DNA of 64,000 nucleotides, from assembly GCF_037023145.1 (NCBI RefSeq), contig NZ_CP146092.1:1674001-1738000 (forward strand), read 5' to 3'. The translations under genes were made by a program, and so were the position numbers. Of the stretch, positions 7,869-17,183 are shown one piece after another (positions within the stretch are counted from its first letter, which is position 1; each line of letters opens with the position of its first letter). The notes beneath the pieces were generated by a model that searched no databases, was not told the DNA's origin, and saw only the letters and a list, made by a program, of their open reading frames with translations. Source of the stretch: Ralstonia sp. RRA. Its GTDB lineage: Bacteria; Pseudomonadota; Gammaproteobacteria; Burkholderiales; Burkholderiaceae.

Positions 7869-9128
7869 ATGAAAAAGAGACAACTGATGTCACTGGCTGC
7901 GGCATTGGCCTGCGCCACCTCCACCACCGCATTCGCACAGCCCGCACAGGCGGCCAACGCCGACAGCGCCTTGCTCCAAGCCGCGCAACAGCGCAAGGAT
8001 GCCTTCGTCAAAGACTTGGCCACGCTGGTCAATATCGACACGGGCACTGACGATGCCAATGGGCTGGCCAAAGTCGAGGCGATCCTCGCACAACGCCTGA
8101 AAGACCTCGGCGCCAGCGTCGAAGTCGTCGCCGCGCCGCCGGCCGCAGGCAAGGCTGTGATTGGCAAGCTGCAAGGCACCGGCACGCAGAACATCATGTT
8201 GATGATTCACTACGACACCGTCTTCGGCGTCGGCGAGGCCGCCAAGCGCCCGTTCAAGATCGCCGGCAACAAGGCCACCGGCCCCGGCGTGGCCGACGCC
8301 AAAGGCGGCGCGCTGATGATCCTCTACGCGCTGGAGATCGCCCGCGAGCGCAGCTTCAAGGACTACAAAACGCTGACCGTACTGTTCAACCCCGATGAGG
8401 AAAAAAGCTCGCTCGGCTCACGCAGCCTGATCACCAAGCTGTCAGCTGATCAGGATTACGTGCTGGTGTATGAACCGCCCGAGGCCGATGTGGTGACAGT
8501 GGCCACCAACGGCATCGCCTATGTGCATCTGGACGTCAAGGGCCGTGCATCGCATGCGGGCTCGGCGCCGGAAGCCGGTCGCAATGCTGCGTTGGAGCTG
8601 TCCAATCAGATCGTTCAACTCAAGGATCTGGGTGACCCGGCCAAGGGCACCACGGTCAACTGGACGGTGGTGCGCTCGGGCGATCGCGTCAACATCATCC
8701 CCGAGGCAGCCTCCGCCACCGCTGACATGCGCATGGCCGACGTGGCCGAGGTGCAGCGCGTGCAGGTCGACGCCGACAAGATCATCCAGAAAAAGCTGAT
8801 TGCCGACACCGAGGTCAAGGTCAAGGTGGAGAACCGCCGCCCGCCGTTCAGCCGGAATGCCGACAGCGACCGCTTGGCCGCTGCTGCCGACGGCATCTAC
8901 AAGGAGCTGGGCAAGTCGATCAAGCCGGTGGCCATGCGCTACGGCACCGATGCCGGCTTCGCCTACCACCCCAACACCGGCAAGCCGGTCGTGCTGGACG
9001 GCATGGGCATCGTTGGCGACCGGCTGCACTCGTCAGACGAATGGGCCGACCTCGACAGCGTGGTGCCGCGACTGTACCTCACGGTGCGCATGATGGAGGT
9101 GATGGGCAAGGGCAAGCCCAGCAACTGA
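7869..9128 (+). CDS. Secreted M20 family metallopeptidase (glutamate carboxypeptidase-like)
   Basis: A 419-residue zinc exopeptidase similar to carboxypeptidase G2, which removes C-terminal glutamate from folates and peptides. A Sec signal peptide (MKKRQLMSLAAALACATSTT, cleavage after AFA near residue 23) sends it to the periplasm. Zinc-site elements: HYD in LMIHYDTVFG, Asp in GPGVADAKGG, Glu pair in FNPDEEKSSLGS, and His in LHSSDEWADL. The dimerisation insert contains GRASHAGSAPEAGRNA. It stands alone, 68 bp before the convergent amidase gene. Folate versus peptide specificity cannot be judged. Confidence 0.9.
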   Translation: MKKRQLMSLAAALACATSTTAFAQPAQAANADSALLQAAQQRKDAFVKDLATLVNIDTGTDDANGLAKVEAILAQRLKDLGASVEVVAAPPAAGKAVIGKLQGTGTQNIMLMIHYDTVFGVGEAAKRPFKIAGNKATGPGVADAKGGALMILYALEIARERSFKDYKTLTVLFNPDEEKSSLGSRSLITKLSADQDYVLVYEPPEADVVTVATNGIAYVHLDVKGRASHAGSAPEAGRNAALELSNQIVQLKDLGDPAKGTTVNWTVVRSGDRVNIIPEAASATADMRMADVAEVQRVQVDADKIIQKKLIADTEVKVKVENRRPPFSRNADSDRLAAAADGIYKELGKSIKPVAMRYGTDAGFAYHPNTGKPVVLDGMGIVGDRLHSSDEWADLDSVVPRLYLTVRMMEVMGKGKPSN

Positions 9129-9196
9129 TGCGTCTGGCGTGTCATCCCGTTTTGCATCGAGATGACACGCCATCAGATCAGGCCAACGGTTGGCGA

Positions 9197-10813
9197 TCAC
9201 GCACCCAGCAGCGCCGGCGGACGGCGTTGCACCCACTGCGTCGCCTGCTCATACGCGTAGGCAAGTTGCAGCACAGCCAGATCCGCCTGACGCTTGCCGA
9301 TGATCTGCACCCCCATTGGCAACCCTTGCGCGCCAAAACCCACCGGAACACTCATCGCGGGGCTGCCCGACAACGACACCGGCGTAACCACCTCCATCCA
9401 GCGGTGGTACGTGTCCATGGTCTTTCCTGCAATGCTCGCCGGCCAGTGTGTCTTGGCATCGAATGGGAAGACCTGCGCGGTCGGCAGCAGAAGAAAATCG
9501 TAGCGCGTGAACAGCGCGTTGATGGCGTTGTACCAGGCACTGCGGTCGGCCGATGCCCTAAAGTAATCCTGCGCGCTCAGGTTCAGGCCGCCTTCGATCT
9601 CCCAGATCAGCTCCGGCTTCATCAGTGCGCGTTTGGCCGGGTCCTTGTACGCCTCGCCCTTGCTGGCGGCCACCGAGGCGTGACGCATCGTCAGCCAGGT
9701 TTGCCACAGGCGTTGCGGCGAGAAATTCAGGTCCGTGTCCTCGACCCGGCACCCGATGGCCTCGAAGCTTTTCAGCGACTGGCGGCACAAGTCCAACACC
9801 CCCGCCTCCATCGGCAGGTAGCCATTGAGATCACCCAGCCAGCCCACACGCGTGCCACGGAAGTCACGCTTGAGTGGCCCCGCAAAACGGGTCGGGTCCT
9901 GCTGAATCGACAGGGGTGCCCTGGGGTCATAGCCGGCCTGCGTGGACAGCAGCGTCGCAAGATCGGTCACCGTGCGGCCCATCGCGCCGTTGGTGCTCAA
10001 CTCCCCGAGAAACAGTTCGTCGGAAGGCCCGGACGGCACGCAACCTGCAGAAGGGCGGAAACCGTAGACGTTGTTGAATGCGGCCGGATTGCGCAATGAC
10101 CCCATCATGTCGCTGCCGTCGGCCACCGGCACCAGATGCAGGGCCAGCGACACGGCAGCGCCACCACTGCTCCCGCCGGCAATGCGGGATTGGTCGTAGG
10201 CATTGAGCGTGGTGCCATAGACCGGGTTATACGTGTTCGACCCCAGGCCAAACTCGGGCGTATTCGTCTTGCCGATCAGGATGGCGCCCTGGCGTTTGAT
10301 GCGCTCGACGAAGATGTCGTCATGCTTGGGAACGTTGTCCTTGTACAGCGGCGAGCCGTAGGTGGTCTTGATGCCCGTTGTGGCCGCAAGGTCCTTCACG
10401 GCATGCGGCATGCCATGCATCCAGCCCCGGTATTCACCGCGTGCAAGCTCGCTGTCACGCGCGTCGGCCTGCTTAAGCAAGGCATCGCCATCCTGCAGCG
10501 CGAAGATCGCATTGACCTTGGGATTGACGCGTTCGATGTGTGCCAGATACGCCGCCATCGTTTCGCGGCAGGACACCTTGCGCGCCTTGATTGCAGAGGA
10601 AAGCGTCACGGCATCCATCGAAACAATGTCCGACGACACGTTGCCAGCAGGCGTTGCCTGCGCCGTGGCGGCACCAGCATTGGCTGCCGCTGCGATGCCA
10701 GGCACGCTGCCGAATACGGCGGCACCCAGCATCGCCCCCGAAAACGACCTGCCCTTGACGAGAAAACGACGGCGCTCTTCCGAGCATTCCTGCCCTTGCA
10801 TCTCTGCTGTCAT
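9197..10813 (-). CDS. Tat-exported amidase (amidase signature family)
   Basis: A 538-residue hydrolase of the amidase-signature family. The N-terminus carries a twin-arginine signal (SEERRRFLVKG followed by a hydrophobic alanine-rich segment), predicting folded export to the periplasm. The Ser-cisSer-Lys triad is represented by Lys in PHAVKDLA and by the serines of AGGSSGGAAVSLA and DGSDMMGSLRNPA. GGAG-type spacing (GGAGACAGC before ATG) supports this start. It faces the M20 peptidase gene tail to tail. The substrate amide or ester is unknown. Confidence 0.9.
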   Translation of the reverse strand: MTAEMQGQECSEERRRFLVKGRSFSGAMLGAAVFGSVPGIAAAANAGAATAQATPAGNVSSDIVSMDAVTLSSAIKARKVSCRETMAAYLAHIERVNPKVNAIFALQDGDALLKQADARDSELARGEYRGWMHGMPHAVKDLAATTGIKTTYGSPLYKDNVPKHDDIFVERIKRQGAILIGKTNTPEFGLGSNTYNPVYGTTLNAYDQSRIAGGSSGGAAVSLALHLVPVADGSDMMGSLRNPAAFNNVYGFRPSAGCVPSGPSDELFLGELSTNGAMGRTVTDLATLLSTQAGYDPRAPLSIQQDPTRFAGPLKRDFRGTRVGWLGDLNGYLPMEAGVLDLCRQSLKSFEAIGCRVEDTDLNFSPQRLWQTWLTMRHASVAASKGEAYKDPAKRALMKPELIWEIEGGLNLSAQDYFRASADRSAWYNAINALFTRYDFLLLPTAQVFPFDAKTHWPASIAGKTMDTYHRWMEVVTPVSLSGSPAMSVPVGFGAQGLPMGVQIIGKRQADLAVLQLAYAYEQATQWVQRRPPALLGA

Positions 10814-10959
10814 GCTGTCTCCATGGTTGATATGTGATCGGGCGTCACTTTGCTGGAGCCCATGCTAGGGCCCGCTGTTCCCCGCTTCAATCAACCTGGG
10901 CAGCCATTCATTACTTCGAGAGTAAACGTCCTGCCAACGTTAGGAGCGCAGCAAACACG

Positions 10960-11877
10960 CTACCCCGCCACCTCCGCAAACCGCTGCGCAACCAGATTGC
11001 GCAACCACTGGTTGCCAGCATCCTGATGGAAGCGCCGGTGCCAAAACACATTGGTTTGCAGCGCCGGCAGCTTCAGCGGCGGCGTCACAAACTCCAGCCC
11101 GAACGGGGGCGCCGCGCGCTCGGCCAATTTGCGCGGCACCGTCACCACCAGATCTGTAGTGCTGACGATGTACGGCACCGCCACAAAGTGCGGCACCGAA
11201 AAGCGCGCCGACTGCGTGATCCCCGCCTTGTCCAGCAGCGGCCCGATGGCGTTGTACGGGCTGGCCGAACTCGCCACCACCAAGTGCGACGTCGTGCGAA
11301 AGCGCTCCAGCGTCAACTCGCCCGCCCCCAATGGATGGCCGCGCCGGAACATCGTCACGTAGTCCTGCTGGAACAGGCGACGCTGGAACACGCTCTCGCC
11401 CGACAGATCATCGAACGCGCCGATGGCCATGTCGATCGCACCCGCCTCCATCTCCGCCTTCATGTCGAAGCCGCCGGCGCGCAGGGTGTCGATGCGCACA
11501 CCGGGCGCCTGCTCGGCACACAGCTGCGCCAGCACGGGCATGAAATACACCTCGCCGACGTCGCTCATGGCAATGGTAAAGGTGCGCGTGGAGCTGGCCG
11601 CCTCAAAGTGCGTGCGCTGGCCCAGTGCCCGCTGCAAGGTGTCCAGCGCCGTGGCCACCGGCTCGGCCAGTTGCTCGGCAAGTGCGGTTGGCATCATGCC
11701 GCGCGGCGTGCGCACGAACAGCTCGTCGTCGAAGGTCTGCCGCAGGCGGGCCAGGGCATTGCTCACCGCCGGCTGCGATAGGCCGAGCCGGTCCGCCGCC
11801 ACAGAAATGCGCTTCTCACGCAGGATTTCCTGAAAGACCACCAGCAGGTTCAGGTCCACATCGCGCAGGTTGAGCAT
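10960..11877 (-). CDS. LysR family regulator divergent from the homogentisate operon
   Basis: A 305-residue LysR regulator of the NodD/NahR-like subgroup: MLNLRDVDLNLLVVFQEIL, helix-turn-helix SVAADRLGLSQPAVSNALAR, then an effector domain. I use the ATG complementary to 11875-11877; a TTG four codons upstream is possible but weaker. It is transcribed away from the MFS-hmgA-fahA genes and shares with them an intergenic region holding nested inverted repeats. It is therefore the likely activator of this operon, with a homogentisate-pathway compound as candidate co-inducer (inference). Confidence 0.85.
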   Translation of the reverse strand: MLNLRDVDLNLLVVFQEILREKRISVAADRLGLSQPAVSNALARLRQTFDDELFVRTPRGMMPTALAEQLAEPVATALDTLQRALGQRTHFEAASSTRTFTIAMSDVGEVYFMPVLAQLCAEQAPGVRIDTLRAGGFDMKAEMEAGAIDMAIGAFDDLSGESVFQRRLFQQDYVTMFRRGHPLGAGELTLERFRTTSHLVVASSASPYNAIGPLLDKAGITQSARFSVPHFVAVPYIVSTTDLVVTVPRKLAERAAPPFGLEFVTPPLKLPALQTNVFWHRRFHQDAGNQWLRNLVAQRFAEVAG

Positions 11878-11898
11878 CCGAGGCCCCAATATTCATAG

Positions 11899-11927
11899 TA
11901 TCAATAGAATGCATTCTCGCATTGATA
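11899..11927. promoter_or_regulatory. Nested palindromes, LysR operator candidate
   Basis: TATCAAT (11899-11905) and ATTGATA (11921-11927) form an inverted repeat around the perfect 12-bp palindrome AGAATGCATTCT (11906-11917). It lies between the divergent LysR and MFS genes, the usual place for LysR recognition and activation sites. Confidence 0.5.
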
Positions 11928-12026
11928 TTCCAAATTTTCATGCAATCCGGACAATACGCGCATACCTAAAAAGAACCAGAACGACAGAGCGGCCAAAGCA
12001 CATCCTGCCGCCACCGGAGACCACCC

Positions 12027-13403
12027 ATGCGCCCAGCCCCCTCGCCTGCTGCCCCCATTGACCTTGCGCGCCTGATCGACCAGGGCAAGGTCGGCGGCTT
12101 CCAGATATTGCTGCTCGCCATCTGCGGGCTGTGCCTGATCATCGACGGCTTTGACGTGCAGGCCATGGGCTACGTGGCGCCGGCCATCATCAATGATTGG
12201 GGCATCACCAAGGCGAGCCTCGGGCCAGTCTTCGGCGCGGGGCTGTTCGGCATGCTGGTTGGCTCGCTCGTGTTTGGTGTGCTGGGTGACCGCTTCGGGC
12301 GGCGGCCGGTGCTGATCGTTGCCACGTTCTTCTTTGCGGCTTGCATGCTGGCCACCACGCAGGTGCAGACAGTACAAGCACTGCTAGTGCTGCGCTTCAT
12401 CACCGGTCTGGGGCTGGGCTGCATCATGCCCAACGCGATGGCGCTGGCGGGTGAATTCAGCCCGGCGCGCTCGCGTGTGACGTGGATGATGCTGGTGTCG
12501 TGCGGCTTTACCGTAGGCGCGGCGCTAGGCGGGTTCGTGAGCGCGGCGCTGCTGTCGCGCTTTGGCTGGCAGTCGGTGTTTCTGGTGGGCGGTCTGGTGC
12601 CGCTCGTCATCGGGCTGATGATGGTGCTGTGGCTGCCGGAGTCGCTCCAGTACCTCGTGCTGAAGGGTGACTCGCAAACGCGCCATCAACGCCTCGCGCG
12701 CTGGCTGGGCAAGCTCGCGCCGCAACTGCAGGTGGATGCGCAGACGCAGTTCGTGGTGCCCGAGGCGCCGGCGCGCGGCATGCCCGTCTCCGCCCTGTTC
12801 ACCGAGGGCCGCGCCAAGGTCACGCTGGTGCTGTGGGTCATCAACTTCATGAACCTGATCGACCTGTATTTCCTGTCGAACTGGCTGCCGACGCTGATTC
12901 GTGATGCGGGCTATCCGACGGACACGTCCGTGCTGGTGGCGACCGCGCTGCAGGTGGGCGGTGTGATCGGCACGCTCACGTTGGGCCGGCTGATCGACCG
13001 CCTGGGTTTTGTGCGCGTGCTGGCCGTGTGTTTCTTGATCGCCTGCGCCACCGTCGCGGTGATCGGCCATGTGGCGGCGGCACTGCCGATGCTGGTGGCG
13101 GTGGTGTTCGTGGCGGGCTTTTGCATCGTCGGCGGACAACCGGCCGTGAATGCACTGGCCGCCACGTACTACCCGACCACGCTGCGTGCCACCGGTATCG
13201 GCTGGAGCCTGGGCGTGGGCCGTATCGGCTCGGTCATCGGCCCGGTGATTGGCGGACAACTGATTGCCATGCAGTGGAGCAGCCCCGCGCTGTTTTCCGC
13301 TGCGGCGGTGCCGGCACTTGTGTCGTTCGGCATGGTGCTGGCGCTCACGCTGGCTGCCCGTGGCCCCGACGCCGCACGCTTTGCCGCACGCAAGCCCGCC
13401 TGA
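12027..13403 (+). CDS. MFS transporter, aromatic acid:H+ symporter type
   Basis: A 458-residue inner-membrane carrier with 12 predicted membrane segments. The first helix region reads IIDGFDVQAMGYVAPAI, where the GFD signature is typical of the AAHS family (PcaK, BenK), followed by the loop motif GDRFGRRPVL between helices 2 and 3. It precedes hmgA by 57 bp in the same direction and is divergent from the LysR gene, so it probably imports an aromatic acid that enters the homogentisate pathway, such as 4-hydroxyphenylpyruvate, hydroxyphenylacetate or homogentisate. The exact substrate is inference. Confidence 0.85.
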   Translation: MRPAPSPAAPIDLARLIDQGKVGGFQILLLAICGLCLIIDGFDVQAMGYVAPAIINDWGITKASLGPVFGAGLFGMLVGSLVFGVLGDRFGRRPVLIVATFFFAACMLATTQVQTVQALLVLRFITGLGLGCIMPNAMALAGEFSPARSRVTWMMLVSCGFTVGAALGGFVSAALLSRFGWQSVFLVGGLVPLVIGLMMVLWLPESLQYLVLKGDSQTRHQRLARWLGKLAPQLQVDAQTQFVVPEAPARGMPVSALFTEGRAKVTLVLWVINFMNLIDLYFLSNWLPTLIRDAGYPTDTSVLVATALQVGGVIGTLTLGRLIDRLGFVRVLAVCFLIACATVAVIGHVAAALPMLVAVVFVAGFCIVGGQPAVNALAATYYPTTLRATGIGWSLGVGRIGSVIGPVIGGQLIAMQWSSPALFSAAAVPALVSFGMVLALTLAARGPDAARFAARKPA

Positions 13404-13460
13404 TGGCGCTGTAACGACTACGCTTTCTTTTGACGCATCCCTCCAACTGAGGACTTCACC

Positions 13461-14807
13461 ATGAACATGCTCGCCCCGACGGCCAAGAACGCATTCACCC
13501 CCGCGTCGCTGGACCGCCCCGCTTACCAAAGCGGCTTCGGCAACGAGTTCGCCACCGAAGCCCTGCCCGGCGCGCTGCCGCACGGCCAGAACTCGCCACA
13601 GAAGGCGCCGTATGGCCTGTATGCGGAACAGATCTCCGGCACGGCCTTTACCGCGCCGCGTGCGCACAACCGCCGCTCGTGGCTGTACCGCATCCGCCCG
13701 GGTGCCGTACATCTGCCGTTCGAAGCCATTGCTCAAACGCGCTTCCACAGCAACTTCAACGAGGTCCCGCCCTCGCCCAATCAACTGCGCTGGGACCCGC
13801 TGCCCGCACCGGCTGCCGGCACGGATTTCGTTGACGGCATCGTCACCTTTGCCGGCAATGGCGGCCCCGACGCGCAAACCGGCTGCGGCATCCACCTGTA
13901 CGCCGCCAACGCGGACATGACTGACCGCTTCTTCTACAACGCCGACGGCGAATTGCTGATCGTGCCGCAGCAAGGCCGCCTGCGCCTGCTGACGGAGATG
14001 GGCGTGGTCGATGTCGAGCCGCTGGAGATTGCCGTCGTCCCGCGCGGCGTGCGCTTCCGCGTCGAGTTGCCGGATGGCGAAGCCCGCGGCTACATCTGCG
14101 AGAACTTCGGCGCGCTCTTCCGCCTGCCTGATCTGGGCGTGATCGGCTCGAACGGCCTGGCCAACCCGCGCGACTTCCTCACGCCGCACGCCTGGTACGA
14201 AGACCGCGAAGGCGACTTTGAACTCGTTGCCAAATTCCAGGGCAGCCTGTGGACCGCCAAGATCGGCCACTCGCCGCTGGACGTGGTGGCCTGGCACGGC
14301 AACTTTGCGCCATACAAGTACGACCTGCGCCTGTTCAACACCATCGGCTCGATCAGCTATGACCACCCGGACCCGTCGATCTTCCTGGTGCTGCAGAGCC
14401 CGTCCGCCACGCCGGGCGTGGACACCATCGACTTCGTGATCTTCCCGCCGCGCTGGCTGGCCGCCGAAAACACGTTCCGGCCGCCCTGGTTCCACCGCAA
14501 CGTCGCCAGCGAGTTCATGGGCCTGATTCAAGGCGTGTACGACGCCAAGGCCGAAGGCTTCGTGCCCGGCGGCGCCAGCCTGCACAACTGCATGAGCGGC
14601 CACGGCCCCGACGCAGAAACCTTCGAGAAAGCCAGTAACGGTGACACCAGCAAGCCCCACAAGGTAGACGCGACGATGGCCTTCATGTTCGAAACGCCCG
14701 CCGTGATTCGCCCGACGCGTTTCGCAGCGGAATCCGCACAACTGCAAGCCAAGTACTTCGAGTGCTGGCAGGGCTTGAAGAAGCATTTCGACCCAACCAA
14801 GCGTTAA
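13461..14807 (+). CDS. hmgA: Homogentisate 1,2-dioxygenase
   Basis: A 448-residue non-haem Fe(II) dioxygenase that opens the ring of homogentisate to maleylacetoacetate, the central step of tyrosine and phenylalanine breakdown. The N-terminus ([20 protein letters not shown]) and [14 protein letters not shown] are highly typical. Iron ligands are visible: His and Glu in [14 protein letters not shown] (near residues 344-350) and His in MSGHGPD (near 379). The length equals the family norm. It lies between the MFS carrier and fahA, which follows after a 316-bp gap filled by a palindromic repeat. Confidence 0.97.
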   Translation: MNMLAPTAKNAFTPASLDRPAYQSGFGNEFATEALPGALPHGQNSPQKAPYGLYAEQISGTAFTAPRAHNRRSWLYRIRPGAVHLPFEAIAQTRFHSNFNEVPPSPNQLRWDPLPAPAAGTDFVDGIVTFAGNGGPDAQTGCGIHLYAANADMTDRFFYNADGELLIVPQQGRLRLLTEMGVVDVEPLEIAVVPRGVRFRVELPDGEARGYICENFGALFRLPDLGVIGSNGLANPRDFLTPHAWYEDREGDFELVAKFQGSLWTAKIGHSPLDVVAWHGNFAPYKYDLRLFNTIGSISYDHPDPSIFLVLQSPSATPGVDTIDFVIFPPRWLAAENTFRPPWFHRNVASEFMGLIQGVYDAKAEGFVPGGASLHNCMSGHGPDAETFEKASNGDTSKPHKVDATMAFMFETPAVIRPTRFAAESAQLQAKYFECWQGLKKHFDPTKR

Positions 14808-14877
14808 GCGCCCACGATCCACCGCATTCGCTTTGGCGCCAAGGCAAGCACCCAGAAGGTGTGGCCGTTGATGCCCT

Positions 14878-14992
14878 AGATGGCGCCTTGAATTTCTGTT
14901 GCAGAGAGGAAAAAGGAAGGGGAACTGTCTGAGCGCAGCGAGTTTTCCCCTTCCCCTCTCTGCGACATAAATTCAAGGGGAAGTCGCCATCT
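14878..14992. repeat. 115-bp interrupted palindrome between hmgA and fahA
   Basis: Four nested arm pairs are visible: AGATGGCG/CGCCATCT (14878-14885, 14985-14992), CCTTGAATTT/AAATTCAAGG (14886-14895, 14969-14978), GCAGAGAGG/CCTCTCTGC (14901-14909, 14955-14963) and GGAAGGGGAA/TTCCCCTTCC (14915-14924, 14945-14954). That is 37 bp of pairing around a 20-nt loop. Its form suggests a dispersed intergenic repeat of Ralstonia and relatives, from memory. In the transcript it could stabilise or terminate the hmgA message. Confidence 0.8.
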
Positions 14993-15013
14993 CGGGCGCG
15001 CCTTTCTTTGCTT

Positions 15014-15039
15014 ACTTTCTTTGGCAAGACCAAGAAAGT
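15014..15039. repeat. Short inverted repeat next to the palindrome
   Basis: ACTTTCTTTGG (15014-15024) pairs with CCAAGAAAGT (15030-15039), with one bulged base and a 5-nt loop. The surrounding CTTTCTTTGCTTACTTTCTT context is one I associate with repeats scattered through betaproteobacterial intergenic DNA, so it may be the second module of the same repeat unit. Confidence 0.6.
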
Positions 15040-15123
15040 GAGTCGGCCCCGGCAGGGGACGAAACAGTGGACGCACCGATAGCGTCAACACACAACCGAC
15101 AACAAACAAACCACTGCCCCATC

Positions 15124-16395
15124 ATGACCAAACGCCAACTCAGCTGGCTGGAATCGGCCAACACGCCCGACACGCACTTTCCGCTGGAAAACCTGCCGTT
15201 CGGCATCTTCTCCACCAAAGAGAACCCTTCACCGCGCGCAGGCGTGGCCCTGGGCGACCAGGTGATCGACCTCGGCGCGCTGGATGACGCCGGCCTACTG
15301 CCAGCTTCCACACGAGGCACCTTCCGCACCGGCAAACTCAACACCTTCATCGCCCTAGGCAAGCCCGTGTGGGCAGAAACCCGCAAGAAGCTGCAAGCGC
15401 TATTCAGCGTGAATGACACCCACGTGCGAGACAACGCCACGCTGCACGCCCGCGCGCTGGTGCCGCAATCCCACGCCGTGATGCACCTGCCGATCGACAT
15501 CCCCGGCTACACGGATTTCTATTCCTCCAAGGAACACGCCACCAACGTCGGCCGCATGTTCCGCGACCCGGAAAACGCGCTGCTGCCCAACTGGCTGGAA
15601 ATCCCCATCGGCTACAACGGCCGCGCCAGTTCGGTAGTGGTAAGCGGCACGCCGCTGCACCGCCCGATGGGCCAGATCAAGCTGCCAGATCAACCGCGCC
15701 CGATCTTCAGCGCCTGCCGCAAGCTGGATTACGAGCTGGAAATGGCCTTCGTGGTGGGCAAGCCAAGCGCGCTGGGCGAGCCGGTTTCCGTCGATGCTGC
15801 ACCGGACCACATGTTCGGCGTCGTGCTGCTCAACGACTGGAGCGCGCGAGACATCCAGCAATGGGAATACGTGCCGCTGGGCCCGTTCAACTCAAAGGGG
15901 TTCGGCACGTCGATCTCGCCATGGATCGTGACGATGGAAGCGCTGGAGCCGTTCCGCGTGGCCAACCCGGCGCAGTCGCCCGAGCCGCTGGAGTACCTGC
16001 GCCAGAGCCAGCCGAACGCCTACGACATCGCGCTCGAAACTGCCCTGCGTCCGCACGGTGGCCAGCGCACCACCATCGCCCGCACGAACTTCCGCGCGAT
16101 GTACTGGACGATGGCGCAGCAGCTTGCGCACCACACGGTGTCCGGTTGCAACGTGCGCGTGGGCGATCTGATGGGCTCCGGCACCATCAGCGGCACCACG
16201 CCCGATTCGTACGGCAGCCTGCTGGAGCTGACCGTCAACGGCAAGCAGCCGCTTGACCTGGGCAACGGTGCCACGCGTGCGTTCCTGGAAGACGGCGACG
16301 AAGTCATCATGACCGGCTGGTGCCAGGGCGATGGCTATCGTGTGGGCTTTGGTGAAGTGCGCGGCGAAATCCTGCCGGCGCGCAGCGGAAAGTAA
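15124..16395 (+). CDS. fahA: Fumarylacetoacetase
   Basis: A 423-residue hydrolase that splits fumarylacetoacetate into fumarate and acetoacetate, the last step of tyrosine breakdown. The frame is open from a GTG at 15067, but MTKRQLSWLESANTPDTHFP is the family start, so I use ATG 15124. Metal- and substrate-site segments include DFYSSKEHATNVGRMFR, the acidic ligands in DYELEMAFVVG, and LLNDWSARDIQQWEYVPLGP. Near the C-terminus GDLMGSGTISG is conserved. It follows hmgA; no isomerase gene is nearby, so maleylacetoacetate isomerase must be encoded elsewhere. Confidence 0.96.
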   Translation: MTKRQLSWLESANTPDTHFPLENLPFGIFSTKENPSPRAGVALGDQVIDLGALDDAGLLPASTRGTFRTGKLNTFIALGKPVWAETRKKLQALFSVNDTHVRDNATLHARALVPQSHAVMHLPIDIPGYTDFYSSKEHATNVGRMFRDPENALLPNWLEIPIGYNGRASSVVVSGTPLHRPMGQIKLPDQPRPIFSACRKLDYELEMAFVVGKPSALGEPVSVDAAPDHMFGVVLLNDWSARDIQQWEYVPLGPFNSKGFGTSISPWIVTMEALEPFRVANPAQSPEPLEYLRQSQPNAYDIALETALRPHGGQRTTIARTNFRAMYWTMAQQLAHHTVSGCNVRVGDLMGSGTISGTTPDSYGSLLELTVNGKQPLDLGNGATRAFLEDGDEVIMTGWCQGDGYRVGFGEVRGEILPARSGK

Positions 16396-16439
16396 TACCG
16401 CCAGGGCAACGGATTAAGCGTCCGTCGCCCGACGCCTTC

Positions 16440-17078
16440 TTACTCCGCCTTGTTCGCCGCGCAGGCCAGCATGGCGTCGCTGATCACACGCTCGCCGTTG
16501 GTCTTGAGCGCCTCGCCAGCGCCGACGATGTCCCGCCTCTCCTTGTTCTGGCTCAGTTTGAGCTTGCCTTCGATGCGCGTGATCTCGATCTCGATGCCGA
16601 CGATCATCTTGAGCAGCGCGTCGGTGTAGTCGGCCGGGGCATCGGACATCTTCCACGGCGTGGGCTGCGATGCTTCGTGCGTGCGCGTCAGGCGCGCCAC
16701 CACGCCGCGTACGAAGCGCTCATCGTCACGCACCGTGATGCGGCCATGCGCATGTGCCACGCGGTAGTTCCACGTCGGCACCTGCTTGTGGGCTTCATGC
16801 TTGCTCGGGTACCACGTCGGCGAGATATACGCATCGCCCGCGCGGAAAATGACCATCACCTCATCGCCGTCGGCCACGTCCTGCCAGACCGGGTTGGCGC
16901 GCGCCACGTGGGCGTGCAGCGTGCCCAGCTTGCCCTCTTCGGGCAGCAACAGAAACGGAATGTGGTTCGCGTCGAGCCCGTTCTTGCCATGCGTGACCAG
17001 CGAGCCGAACGGGTTCTGCGCAATCAGGTCGTGCAATGCCTCGGTGCGCGATTCTTCAAAGTGGGCGGGAACGTACAT
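16440..17078 (-). CDS. PaiB-family FMN-binding protein
   Basis: A 212-residue protein of the PaiB family (FMN-binding split barrel). Bacillus PaiB is described as a negative regulator, and relatives may be flavin-dependent. The start MYVPAHFEESRTEALHDLI is the family N-terminus, with ATG complementary to 17076-17078; the frame extends upstream but without family sequence. Typical segments are NHIPFLL, LHAHVARANPVW and STWYPSKHE-like SPTWYPSKHEAHKQVPTWNY. It lies 105 bp downstream of the acyl-CoA dehydrogenase gene on the same strand, with a strong hairpin between them. Role unknown. Confidence 0.88.
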   Translation of the reverse strand: MYVPAHFEESRTEALHDLIAQNPFGSLVTHGKNGLDANHIPFLLLPEEGKLGTLHAHVARANPVWQDVADGDEVMVIFRAGDAYISPTWYPSKHEAHKQVPTWNYRVAHAHGRITVRDDERFVRGVVARLTRTHEASQPTPWKMSDAPADYTDALLKMIVGIEIEITRIEGKLKLSQNKERRDIVGAGEALKTNGERVISDAMLACAANKAE

Positions 17079-17130
17079 GGCAACTCCGGCAACAGCCGTA
17101 CAAATCAAGTAGGAACCTGCCCATTCTGAA

Positions 17131-17164
17131 CCAAAGCGTGGCTCCAATACAGAGCCAGCTTTGG
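17131..17164 (-). terminator. Hairpin between the acyl-CoA dehydrogenase and paiB-like genes
   Basis: CCAAAG (17131-17136) and TGGCTC (17139-17144) pair with GAGCCA (17152-17157) and CTTTGG (17159-17164), leaving a 7-nt loop. It lies 20 bp after the dehydrogenase stop. No clear T-run follows, so it may be a weak terminator or an mRNA-stabilising stem. Confidence 0.5.
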
Positions 17165-17183
17165 GACCATTCCTGGAGCCAGC

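Noticed and set aside
12525..14822. A 765-codon minus-strand frame opposite the MFS gene and hmgA
   Set aside because: Antisense to two well-recognised genes, His/Arg/Gly-rich, no family pattern.
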